From an uncultured Clostridia bacterium (lineage in GTDB: Bacteria; Bacillota; Clostridia; UBA1381), in NCBI GenBank assembly GCA_934444735.1, contig CAKSDE010000003.1, positions 124,001 to 188,000 on the forward strand: a stretch of 64,000 bases of DNA, given 5' to 3'. Below are positions 50,814 through 58,595 of this stretch, one piece after another. Made by a program: the position numbers and the translations under genes. Below the pieces are notes generated by a model that ran no database searches, was not told the DNA's origin, and saw nothing but the letters and a program-made list of their open reading frames with translations. Every line of letters begins with the position of its first letter. Within the stretch, counting starts at the first letter, position 1.

Positions 50814-50898
50814 TACAAATATCAAATTTTACATAAAGGAACTTCATAAATCACAGCGGCACGGCAAAAGATATATATCCCTCCATTGCAGCCTTAAT

Positions 50899-51555
50899 CT
50901 ACTGTTTTCCTTCATCTTCACCGTTATCCGTATTATTTCTCTTTATCTTGTATGCCAATGTCATTAAGCTGTCAGTAAAATGCACATTCTCGACCTCGAT
51001 CTTTTTGCTTTTAAGCTCGACATATGAAAAATTGCATAACCCCTCAATGCCGTAATCCGCAAGTTTGTCCGCCATCTCGGCAGTTGCCGCCTTAGGCAGC
51101 GCCATAATCGCAATTTTTATACCGTTCGTCTTAATATAGCTTTCCAATTCATCAGTATGCAATACAGGTATGCCATTAATCAGCTCTCCCACCTTGTTTG
51201 GATCATTATCGAATATTGCCGCGATTTTAAAGCCTCTTTTTTCAAATGCGTTATGATTTGCCAATGCATGGCCCAAATGTCCCGCACCGACAATTATGGT
51301 CTTATATCCGTCGTTTATCCCGAGAATCGAGCCGATTTCCTTATATAAATACTCTACATTATATCCGTATCCCTGCTGACCGAATCCGCCGAAATAGTTA
51401 AAATCCTGTCTTATCTGTGATGCGGTAACTCCCATCTTTTCACTTAAATATCCTGATGAAATACGGGTCGAGCCCTGTTTTAAAAGCTCTCCCAGATACC
51501 TGTAATATCTCGGCAATCTTTTTATCACCACATCAGGCACTTTCTTTTTATTCAC
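50899..51555 (-). CDS. rex: Redox-sensing transcriptional repressor Rex
   Basis: A 218-residue regulator that senses the NADH/NAD+ ratio and represses fermentation genes. The N-terminal winged helix (VIKRLPRYYRYLGELLKQG; GVTASQIRQDFNYFGGFGQQGYGYNV) is diagnostic. It is followed by a Rossmann domain with VGAGHLGHALANH and a C-terminal domain-swap helix. GTG 51555 (MNKKKVPD) is chosen because GGAGG lies seven bases upstream; the TTG at 51561 is too close to it. It is the last gene of the carD-ispD-ispF-rex transcript, ten bases or so after ispF. The C-terminal tail (NNTDNGEDEGKQ) is acidic and probably disordered. Confidence 0.96.
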   Translation of the reverse strand: MNKKKVPDVVIKRLPRYYRYLGELLKQGSTRISSGYLSEKMGVTASQIRQDFNYFGGFGQQGYGYNVEYLYKEIGSILGINDGYKTIIVGAGHLGHALANHNAFEKRGFKIAAIFDNDPNKVGELINGIPVLHTDELESYIKTNGIKIAIMALPKAATAEMADKLADYGIEGLCNFSYVELKSKKIEVENVHFTDSLMTLAYKIKRNNTDNGEDEGKQ

Positions 51556-51571
51556 GTACAATCCCTCCCTT

Positions 51572-52039
51572 TTACCTTAACAAGCAAACAGCCGTTGCCG
51601 AGATCCCTTCTTCTCTGCCCTCAAATCCCAGCTTTTCCGTAGTTGTCGCTTTAATATTCACGCAATCTTCCTCTATTTCCAAAACCGATGCCACATTCCT
51701 GCGCATTTTCTCTATATACGGCGATATTTTCGGCTTTTGGCAACATATCGTAACATCCACATTTTCCACAAAAAAACCTTTATCCGCAATTTTATCCGCC
51801 ACTTCTTTTAAAAGTATCATGCTCGATATTCCTTTGTATTTGTCATCACTGTCGGGAAAATGTCTGCCGATGTCACCGAGTGCTGCCGCACCTAAAAGTG
51901 CGTCCGATATGGCGTGCAGCGCAACATCTGCGTCGGAGTGTCCCAAAAGCCCCGTTTTATGCGGAATCTTTTCTCCGCACAGTATTAAATCTCTTCCCTC
52001 AACCAATCTATGTACATCATAGCCATGACCGATTCTCAT
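51572..52039 (-). CDS. ispF: 2-C-methyl-D-erythritol 2,4-cyclodiphosphate synthase
   Basis: A 155-residue enzyme of the non-mevalonate isoprenoid pathway that cyclises CDP-ME 2-phosphate with loss of CMP. The metal-binding motif GHGYDVHRL (Asp8, His10) and LLGHSDADVALHAISDALLGA (His42) are present, as is the C-terminal signature of ATTTEKLGFEGREEGISATAV. It starts ten bases after the ispD stop, with GAGGGA upstream of ATG 52039. Length and motifs are normal. Confidence 0.97.
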   Translation of the reverse strand: MRIGHGYDVHRLVEGRDLILCGEKIPHKTGLLGHSDADVALHAISDALLGAAALGDIGRHFPDSDDKYKGISSMILLKEVADKIADKGFFVENVDVTICCQKPKISPYIEKMRRNVASVLEIEEDCVNIKATTTEKLGFEGREEGISATAVCLLR

Positions 52040-52049
52040 GTATATTCCC

Positions 52050-52712
52050 TCATTTCTCTAACATTCTTTCGGCGAAAATCAAATCCTCGGGATATGTCAG
52101 CTTGATATTGCTCTCATTCCCCCGAACGACTTTAACTCTGCCGATATATTTTTCAAAAAGTGCACAGTCATCAGTTGCCGAAAAACCGTCCTCTGCCGCC
52201 AGTTTATGCGCCTTCTTTATCTTATCGAGCTTAAACACCTGCGGAGTCTGTATTCTTACTATTTCCTCGCGCGCAACGGTCTCGACCGTAAATCCTTCCT
52301 TATCAATCCTCTTTAACGTATCTACGCACGGTATACCTGCCGCCGCCGCGCCCGTCATCCCGCACTGCCGCACACATTCCTCTATCAGTTCCGGGCTTAT
52401 AATAGGTCTTGCGGCATCATGGATAACCACAATTCCGTCATCTATATGCTCCAATCCTTTGTATACCGACTCCTGACGTGTACTTCCGCCCAATGCCGTC
52501 ACGACAGGCTTTCCGCGAAAAAGCTTTTTGCACTCTTCCATATCTTCTTTTCTGGTGACAATAATCACCCGATCTATACATTCGGTTTTCAAAAACCCAT
52601 CTACCGTATGCTCAATAACCGTTTTTCCCAAAATAGGCATAAACACTTTATTTATCCGATTTCCCATACGGCTGCCGCTGCCGCCCGCCGCCAGTATAGC
52701 GCTAACTTGCAT
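52050..52712 (-). CDS. ispD: 2-C-methyl-D-erythritol 4-phosphate cytidylyltransferase
   Basis: A 220-residue nucleotidyltransferase that joins MEP to CTP. The N-terminal loop AILAAGGSGSRMG followed by Lys (INKVFMPI), the VIHDAARP segment and the C-terminal TDDCALFE and KLTYPEDL regions are all present. ATG 52712 (MQVSAILAAG) has AGGAGG 11 bases upstream; ATG 52721 lies only two bases after that site. It is followed by ispF and preceded by carD on the same strand, a common clostridial order. Confidence 0.96.
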   Translation of the reverse strand: MQVSAILAAGGSGSRMGNRINKVFMPILGKTVIEHTVDGFLKTECIDRVIIVTRKEDMEECKKLFRGKPVVTALGGSTRQESVYKGLEHIDDGIVVIHDAARPIISPELIEECVRQCGMTGAAAAGIPCVDTLKRIDKEGFTVETVAREEIVRIQTPQVFKLDKIKKAHKLAAEDGFSATDDCALFEKYIGRVKVVRGNESNIKLTYPEDLIFAERMLEK

Positions 52713-52777
52713 CTTATTCATTTCCTCCTGATCTGCTCGCATTAAAAAACGGTGCGAACATACATCCGCCCCGTTTC

Positions 52778-53266
52778 TCAAACCATTTCATCAACAGTAT
52801 CGGTTATTATGCTTTCTATGTCGTCCTTATCGGCAACACTCGAAAGAACCAATTCGCTGACCACAATCTGTTTTGCGTTGTTGAGCATTTTTCTCTCGCT
52901 TGTGGATAATCCCTTTTTCTTATCGCGATACATAAGCTCTTTTACCACGCCCAAAACCTGATATATGTCCCCCGATTTGATCTTTGCCATATTCTCTCTA
53001 TGACGCTTGTTCCAATTTGAGTCGCTTTCAATCTCTACAGTTCTGAATGTTTCCAGCACCTTTGATGCTTCATCTTTCGATATTACATCTCGGACACCAA
53101 TTTCATTGCATTTATCAAGCGGAAGCATAAGCGTCATTTCACCGGCAACAGGCATTCTCACAATGTAGTATTGGTGAACGTTTCCCAAAATCTCCCGTTC
53201 CTCTATAGATTCGATAACTCCGGCTCCATGCATTGGGTATACAATCTTGTCTCCAATGTTATACAT
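52778..53266 (-). CDS. CarD/CdnL-family RNA polymerase-binding regulator
   Basis: A 162-residue protein with the N-terminal Tudor-like RNA-polymerase interaction domain (YNIGDKIVYPMHGAGVIESIEER...YYIVRMP...MTLMLPLDK) and the C-terminal helical DNA-contact domain (SDSNWNKRHRENMAKIKSGDIYQVLGVVKEL...LSTSERKMLNNAKQIVVSEL). Such proteins stabilise open promoter complexes, often at ribosomal promoters. A ribosome binding site (GGGAGG) and a promoter with perfect spacing precede it. It heads the transcript carD-ispD-ispF-rex. Confidence 0.94.
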   Translation of the reverse strand: MYNIGDKIVYPMHGAGVIESIEEREILGNVHQYYIVRMPVAGEMTLMLPLDKCNEIGVRDVISKDEASKVLETFRTVEIESDSNWNKRHRENMAKIKSGDIYQVLGVVKELMYRDKKKGLSTSERKMLNNAKQIVVSELVLSSVADKDDIESIITDTVDEMV

Positions 53267-53313
53267 CTTACGATGCCTCCCTTTTTTGGCTCCTTATTAT
53301 CATTGTTACCCTT

Positions 53314-53342
53314 ATTATACCACATTATGCATTTAAAGTCAA
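53314..53342 (-). promoter_or_regulatory. Promoter of carD-ispD-ispF-rex
   Basis: TTGACT (53342-53337), a 17-base spacer and TATAAT (53319-53314) on the minus strand. Confidence 0.85.
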
Positions 53343-53426
53343 ATTTTTTTAGCGATTTTTTATAAAAAACATTTTTCAGGCATATTTATATATATTTGAT
53401 TTTATCAAAATATCCGATTAAATCCC

Positions 53427-54773
53427 CTAAATTTTCAAAATCTGAACCGCGATATTAAAGTAAATCACCAATGACACCGCGTCAACTATAGTTGTTATAA
53501 ACGGACTCGCCATAACCGCCGGGTCAAATCCGACCTTTTTGGCAAGCATCGGGAATACGCAGCCGATAAGCTTTGCAACCACTACAGTCAGCACCAAAGT
53601 CAAACATACGACCAACGCAACAGAGACCTCGACTCTATCCAAAAGCATCAGCTTCACAAAGTTTGCCGCAGCCAACGTCAAGCCGCACAAAACCGCCACT
53701 CGGAACTCTTTTAACAGTATACGAAACATATTCTTAAACTCAATTTCGTTAAGCGATAAACCGCGGATAATCGTAACAGAGGTCTGACTTCCTGCATTTC
53801 CGCCCGTATCCATAAACATCGGGATAAATGCCGTCAGCGCCGTCTTTGCTGCCAAAGCCACTTCATACGATGAAATAATGCTGCTGGTAAAGGTTGCCGA
53901 AATCATAAGCAGCAAAAGCCATGGAATACGCTGTTTAAAGGTGGAAAAAACCCCCGTCTGCAAATACGGTTTGTCGGAAGGCGTAATAGCCGCCATCTTC
54001 TCAATATCCTCGGTGTTCTCATCCTGGATTACGTCGATAGCGTCATCGACCGTTACAATTCCTACCAGTCTTTCTTCATTATCCACAACAGGGAGCGCCA
54101 AAAAATCATATTTACTGAATTTTTGAGCAACCTCTTCCTTATCGTCAAGTGTATTTACGTAAATTACGTTTTTTTCCATGATCTCCTCGATCATGCAGGC
54201 GGCGTCCGCCAAAAGCAGATCCTTTACCGATACAAGCCCGATAAGCTTGCGGTTACTGTCTATTACATAGCAGGTATAGATCGTTTCCTTGTCGATTGCA
54301 ATACGCCTTATACGCGTAAATGCGTCCTCTACAGTCATATCCAGCTTAAGATCGATAAACTCAATCGTCATAATGCTGCCGGCGCTGTCTTTCGGATATT
54401 TTAATATCTGATTTATACTCTCTCTCGTGTCGCTGTCCGAATGACGAAGTATTCTTTTTACCACGTTTGCCGGCATTTCCTCGATAATATCAACCGTATC
54501 GTCGATATAAAGCTCGTCAAGCACTTCTTTCAGCTCGTAATCGCTGAACCCCTCAATCAACAGCTCCTGCGTTTCCGAATTAAGCTCGACAAACACCTCC
54601 GCCGCCAGCTCCTTTGATAATATTCTGAACAAGAGCGGCAGCGCGTCTTTCGGCAAATCCTCGAACAGCGCCGCAATATCGGCGGCGTTCATTTCATTTA
54701 AAATATCTTTTAAATCGTGGTACTTTTTGCGCAGCAAAAGAGAAAGTACCTTTTCTTCATTTATTGTTTCCAT
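53427..54773 (-). CDS. mgtE: Magnesium transporter MgtE
   Basis: A 448-residue magnesium channel of the MgtE type: an N-terminal superhelical domain (LLLRKKYHDLKDILNEMNAADIAALFE), two CBS domains (about 130-250) that gate by bound magnesium, and five membrane helices at about 290-448 with the pore segment PMFMDTGGNAGSQTS. I use ATG 54773 (METINEEK), because AGGAGG lies eight bases upstream; a longer frame from 54794 has no site. The upstream 240 bases contain strong hairpins and perhaps a leader peptide, but not the conserved core of an M-box riboswitch as I know it. Confidence 0.95.
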   Translation of the reverse strand: METINEEKVLSLLLRKKYHDLKDILNEMNAADIAALFEDLPKDALPLLFRILSKELAAEVFVELNSETQELLIEGFSDYELKEVLDELYIDDTVDIIEEMPANVVKRILRHSDSDTRESINQILKYPKDSAGSIMTIEFIDLKLDMTVEDAFTRIRRIAIDKETIYTCYVIDSNRKLIGLVSVKDLLLADAACMIEEIMEKNVIYVNTLDDKEEVAQKFSKYDFLALPVVDNEERLVGIVTVDDAIDVIQDENTEDIEKMAAITPSDKPYLQTGVFSTFKQRIPWLLLLMISATFTSSIISSYEVALAAKTALTAFIPMFMDTGGNAGSQTSVTIIRGLSLNEIEFKNMFRILLKEFRVAVLCGLTLAAANFVKLMLLDRVEVSVALVVCLTLVLTVVVAKLIGCVFPMLAKKVGFDPAVMASPFITTIVDAVSLVIYFNIAVQILKI

Positions 54774-54871
54774 TGTCAGTTCCTCCTGTTTCATGCTTTT
54801 TTGCGAAAAAAATCAATTTCGCTTATGTATTTTTAATAATGCACGAAAAGGGGCTTTAAAAAACAATCGCT

Positions 54872-54929
54872 AAAAGAGCATGGCAATTCATTCGGACAAA
54901 TTCTCATTTGTCCGAAAATTCGCTCTTTT
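54872..54929 (-). promoter_or_regulatory. Two-part hairpin in the mgtE leader
   Basis: Inner stem TTCGGACAAAT / ATTTGTCCGAA (11 bp, perfect) closed by a GAGA tetraloop; outer stem AAAAGAGC / GCTCTTTT. A second hairpin (TCGGGCA / TGCCCGA, 55018-55044) lies upstream. This is most of what the 345-base gap between pbp1A and mgtE holds. Confidence 0.7.
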
Positions 54930-55014
54930 TGAAAATCCCGACCACCTTAAAAATGCCGCCGAGCTTATCATTTAATCGTTTTTGTCCCCTTTTTAGGACG
55001 GAACAAAGTTTAGT

Positions 55015-55086
55015 CTATCGGGCAAAGGGACAGGCTCTGCCCGAGAACCTACTTCGCCCGCCAGGGTTAGCATTGCCTGTATCCAT
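55015..55086 (-). CDS. Possible 23-residue leader peptide upstream of mgtE
   Basis: Minus-strand ATG 55086 follows AAAGGA at a spacing of nine bases and opens a 23-codon frame encoding MDTGNANPGG and then RSRFSGRACPFAR before TAG 55015. The last codons lie in the hairpin TCGGGCA/TGCCCGA. A translated leader that controls mgtE is one possibility. It may also be a chance frame in a structured RNA. There is no coding evidence apart from the ribosome binding site. Confidence 0.35.
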   Translation of the reverse strand: MDTGNANPGGRSRFSGRACPFAR

Positions 55087-55118
55087 TTGCCCACTTCCTT
55101 TCACTTTTATATCTTTTT

Positions 55119-57485
55119 TTATTCAACCACAGTCGAATCCTGTGTTGAAGGCTTTGATTCTATCGGCGGCAGATTTGTTCCGCTGCCTGTTCCCGAGCCG
55201 GTGGTGCCTCCGGTATTTGAACCGGTATTCCCTCCGCCCGTACTTTGATTATTATCCCATGCAGTCCCCGATCCCGTTGCTCCGCTGTTATTGTCGGAGG
55301 TATCGGTTTTCTGTTTATCTGCCGAACTGCCTGAATTATTCTGTGTTCCCGAGCCTTGCTGATTATGACTCGTTCCGCTGTGTTCGGTTGATGTTGTTTC
55401 ATTCTCTGTAGTGGTTTCCGTTGTTTTCTTCTTTGTTGATGTTGACTTTTTGGTACTCGTACTCTCTGTGCTTTCCACGTTACTCGAGCTTTTTTTCAGC
55501 TTAGAATCAACTGCGAAATAGTCACTGCCCTTTTTAACTACCGAATCCGGTGCTCTAAAGTCCTTTATTTCCAAGCCTTCATGGACTTTCTCCATAACCG
55601 TTTTCCAAATCTTTGCAGATACGCTTGATGAAACACCGTATTTACTCAAAGATTCCTGCGCATCAAAGCCGTACCAAACCGCGCCTACGTAATACGGTGT
55701 GTAGCCTACAAACCATTTATCATAATTGTTATTTGTCGTTCCCGTTTTTCCGTATGTCGGCATCTCGCTAAGCTTTGCTGCTTTTCCCGTTCCTGCCGAT
55801 GTATTTACGACCGCTTTTAGAATATCGGTCATAATAAATGCCGTAGAATCGCTTATCACGCGCTTTCCGCCCGATTCCTTCTCCAAAAGCACATTTCCGG
55901 CATGATCCACTACCTTGGTATAGCTGTGCGGCTCGATATATACTCCGCCGTTTGCAAATACACAATACGCCGCCGCCATTTCTTTCGGTGTAACGCCATT
56001 TGTAAGACCGCCCAATCCGAGCGAGCTTAGGTTTTTATCCGTATCCTGGAGCTTTAATCCGAACTTTTCTGTTGCGTAGTTAAAGCTTTTCGATACTCCG
56101 AGATTCTGAAGAACTCTTACTGCGGTAGTATTTGCCGAAATCTGAACGGCACGCTTTACCGATATTTTTCCTTTATATCCCGAATACGAGTTTTTCGGCG
56201 ACCAATCCCCTATCGTTATCGGTCCGTCAAGAATTGTCGATGCCTCGTTTATTTCATCTTCCTCAAGCGCCGGTGCATAAACCGATATCGGCTTTATCGA
56301 CGATCCCGGCTGTCTGCGCGCTTGTGTTGCACGGTTCAAGCCGCGGCTCTCGGTCTTTTTGCCGACTCCGCCGACCATTCCCTTTATCTCGCCGGTATAC
56401 GGATCCATTATAATCATAGCCGACTGTGCCTTTGTACTCGGGAATCCCGTTTTATTCTCATAAACCGACTCCAGCTTATCCTGAATAGATGTATCCACCG
56501 TTGAATAAATGCTCAATCCGCCGCTGTATACCACCTGTTCTGCCATATCCTGCGAATAACCCTTTTCTGTCTGCAAATCGGAAATGACTTCATTTAACAA
56601 ATTATCGGTAAAATAAGAGAAAATTCTCTTTTTAACCTCTGTGCTCTTTGAGCTGAGCTGCAAACCTTTTGCAATCGTTTCATCACGTTCCTCCGGCGTA
56701 ATCTTTCCCAGCTCGCACATCTTTGTAAGAACCACGTCACGCTTATATTTCGCATTATCCGGATTTTTTATCGGGTTATAATATTCCGGACGCTGCGTAA
56801 TACCTGCCAAAGTCGCCGCCTGATTCAGGTTAAGATCTATCGCGTCAATATCATAATAAATATTTGATGCCGCCTCGACGCCGTAGCAGTTATTTGCCAG
56901 GCATATCAGATTCAGATAAATTGTAAGAATCTCATCTTTGGTAAGCTCTTTTTCCAAAGCCACCGATAAAAGCATCTCTTTTATCTTTCTTGCCGCCGTC
57001 TTATCCTTATCCTGCGTGATATTTTTTATAACCTGCTGTGTTATTGTACTTCCGCCGTATGATGTCGTCCCGTGGGTAAGCTTTGCCTTCACCCAACCGA
57101 AAAACGCACCGGCTGTTCTTTTCAGGTCGACACCGTTATGCTCATAAAAGCGTTCGTCCTCTATTGCAACAATTGCCTCTTTCATAACATCGGGTATTTC
57201 ATCCGAGTCGAGCCATATTCTGTTGCCGTTATTGTATACCTCCTCCATCTCGCGTGCGTTGCCGTTATCGTCGGTGTAATAGACCACCGAGGAATAGTTA
57301 ATCGCAAGATTCTGTACATTCATCGCATGAATCTCACGCACGGCGGACGCATACATTCCTATCACAACGCCTATGGCAATAACCGTTGCCATGCATAAAA
57401 TAAGTATAAATATTAAAAAAGCACGTTTTAATCCGCCGTGGGATTTATGCGGCTTATGATTTTTCTTTGCTCTTGTGGCAGACAT
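55119..57485 (-). CDS. Bifunctional penicillin-binding protein 1A
   Basis: A 788-residue class A PBP that polymerises and cross-links peptidoglycan. A cytosolic basic head and one membrane helix (about 20-45) are followed by the GT51 glycosyltransferase domain (EDERFYEHNGVDLKRT near 108; GGSTITQQVIKN) and the transpeptidase domain with the SxxK motif (PGSSIKPIS near 395), SAN (QISANTTAV) and KTGTTNNNYDKW near 577. The last 130 residues are a low-complexity Ser/Thr/Gly/Asn/Gln tail (TEHSGTSHNQQGSGTQNNSG), which is long for this family. It is divergent from the small membrane protein gene at 57718 and has its own promoter. Confidence 0.96.
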   Translation of the reverse strand: MSATRAKKNHKPHKSHGGLKRAFLIFILILCMATVIAIGVVIGMYASAVREIHAMNVQNLAINYSSVVYYTDDNGNAREMEEVYNNGNRIWLDSDEIPDVMKEAIVAIEDERFYEHNGVDLKRTAGAFFGWVKAKLTHGTTSYGGSTITQQVIKNITQDKDKTAARKIKEMLLSVALEKELTKDEILTIYLNLICLANNCYGVEAASNIYYDIDAIDLNLNQAATLAGITQRPEYYNPIKNPDNAKYKRDVVLTKMCELGKITPEERDETIAKGLQLSSKSTEVKKRIFSYFTDNLLNEVISDLQTEKGYSQDMAEQVVYSGGLSIYSTVDTSIQDKLESVYENKTGFPSTKAQSAMIIMDPYTGEIKGMVGGVGKKTESRGLNRATQARRQPGSSIKPISVYAPALEEDEINEASTILDGPITIGDWSPKNSYSGYKGKISVKRAVQISANTTAVRVLQNLGVSKSFNYATEKFGLKLQDTDKNLSSLGLGGLTNGVTPKEMAAAYCVFANGGVYIEPHSYTKVVDHAGNVLLEKESGGKRVISDSTAFIMTDILKAVVNTSAGTGKAAKLSEMPTYGKTGTTNNNYDKWFVGYTPYYVGAVWYGFDAQESLSKYGVSSSVSAKIWKTVMEKVHEGLEIKDFRAPDSVVKKGSDYFAVDSKLKKSSSNVESTESTSTKKSTSTKKKTTETTTENETTSTEHSGTSHNQQGSGTQNNSGSSADKQKTDTSDNNSGATGSGTAWDNNQSTGGGNTGSNTGGTTGSGTGSGTNLPPIESKPSTQDSTVVE

Positions 57486-57555
57486 TTTTCAATCACCTCA
57501 TATGTTTTATTTTTTTATATATAGATTTTTTTCACGTCACACTTTCACATAATAT

Positions 57556-57584
57556 ATTATAGTACATTTTTTACAATTTTGCAA
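57556..57584 (-). promoter_or_regulatory. Promoter of the PBP1A gene
   Basis: TTGCAA (57584-57579), a 17-base spacer and TATAAT (57561-57556) on the minus strand. GAGGTGATTG precedes the start codon. Confidence 0.75.
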
Positions 57585-57717
57585 TAACAAATTTATTACA
57601 AAATTTTACAATCATATTTCCTTTACCATGTATATTTTTAAGCAAAATGGAAAAAAATATAAACACATAACATGAAATATTTTAAAAACCATATTATTAG
57701 AAGGGCTGGTAACTTAT

Positions 57718-58089
57718 ATGGAAGAAAAAAACACCGAAATAAATATTATAATTTCAATCCTCATCTTTATCCTTATTGCCGTATCTGTTGTTTTTTTGCT
57801 CCCCGGCAAAAAAAGTAATACCAAAGCCGGCAGCAGTGTAGAAATATACAAACCGCAGATTACCGAGTCGCAGGCTGCCGATTCGCCCGACGCAAGAAGC
57901 TATACCGTAAAGCTTGAAAACAATATGCTGAACTTTTACCTGAATGCTCCCGATGGCAGGCATTTAATAGAATCCTCCCCCATAAACACCGAAATCTATC
58001 CGGCGGAAGATATACGCGAGCTTTCGGCAAGCATTACCGTCAACACTTTGGAGGAAGGAATTGGCATTTTTGAGGATTTTACCACATAA
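57718..58089 (+). CDS. Small membrane protein with BofC-C-like domain
   Basis: A 123-residue protein with one N-terminal membrane helix (INIIISILIFILIAVSVVFLL) and an extracytoplasmic tail. The tail (SYTVKLENNMLNFYLNAP...INTEIYPAEDIRELSASITVNTLEEGIGIFEDF) follows the pattern of the BofC C-terminal domain, with a final EDF motif common in clostridial sporulation or wall proteins. The ribosome binding site is weak (AAGGG and GGTAAC upstream of ATG 57718). The gene sits between the divergent PBP1A gene and groES and has no close partner. The BofC link is from pattern memory and is tentative. Confidence 0.65.
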   Translation: MEEKNTEINIIISILIFILIAVSVVFLLPGKKSNTKAGSSVEIYKPQITESQAADSPDARSYTVKLENNMLNFYLNAPDGRHLIESSPINTEIYPAEDIRELSASITVNTLEEGIGIFEDFTT

Positions 58090-58185
58090 TTTATAAAAAA
58101 CCTCAAAAAACCAAGATTAAGTGAGTTTACGAAAGAATACAGGTGATATTTTATCATAATCCCTATTTTTAAATAATAGTAATAT

Positions 58186-58213
58186 TTGCCTATATTCAAA
58201 AATAGGTTATAAT
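58186..58213 (+). promoter_or_regulatory. Promoter of groES-groEL
   Basis: TATAAT (58208-58213), with a weak -35 (TTGCCT, 58186-58191, 16-base spacer), directly before the CIRCE operator. Confidence 0.7.
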
Positions 58214-58217
58214 ATAA

Positions 58218-58244
58218 TTAGCACTCAAGAGAAGTGAGTGCTAA
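58218..58244. promoter_or_regulatory. CIRCE operator (HrcA binding site)
   Basis: A perfect TTAGCACTC-N9-GAGTGCTAA, the consensus heat-shock operator bound by the HrcA repressor. Confidence 0.98.
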
Positions 58245-58269
58245 TATCTTTGTTTAGGAGGAATCATTT

Positions 58270-58554
58270 ATGAATATTAAACCATTGGCAGACAGAGTTG
58301 TTATAAAGATGCTTGAGGCTGAAGAAACAACAAAAAGCGGCATAATACTTACAAGCGCCGCACAGGAAAAGCCACAGGTTGCCGAGATTGTTGCGGTTGG
58401 ACCGGGCGGAGTTGTTGACGGCAAGGAAATCAAGATGGAAGTAAAAGTCGGCGATAAAGTACTTATCTCGAAATATGCCGGAACGGAAGTAAAACTGGAC
58501 GGCGAAGAATACACAATCTTAAAACAGGGCGATATATTGGCAATTGTTGATTGA
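58270..58554 (+). CDS. groES: Co-chaperonin GroES
   Basis: A 94-residue GroES with the usual MNIKPLADRVVIKMLEAEE start, the mobile loop EETTKSGIILTSAAQEKPQ and the end YTILKQGDILAIVD. It forms the heptameric lid of the GroEL chamber. TTTAGGAGGA precedes ATG 58270. It is controlled by CIRCE and followed 41 bases later by groEL. Confidence 0.98.
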   Translation: MNIKPLADRVVIKMLEAEETTKSGIILTSAAQEKPQVAEIVAVGPGGVVDGKEIKMEVKVGDKVLISKYAGTEVKLDGEEYTILKQGDILAIVD

Positions 58555-58595
58555 TTTTGTGTTTTTTAAATAGATAATGAAAGGATTTGATATAT

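Noticed and set aside
54774..55118. M-box riboswitch for mgtE
   Set aside because: I searched by eye for the conserved M-box segments and did not find them, so I report only hairpins and a candidate leader peptide.
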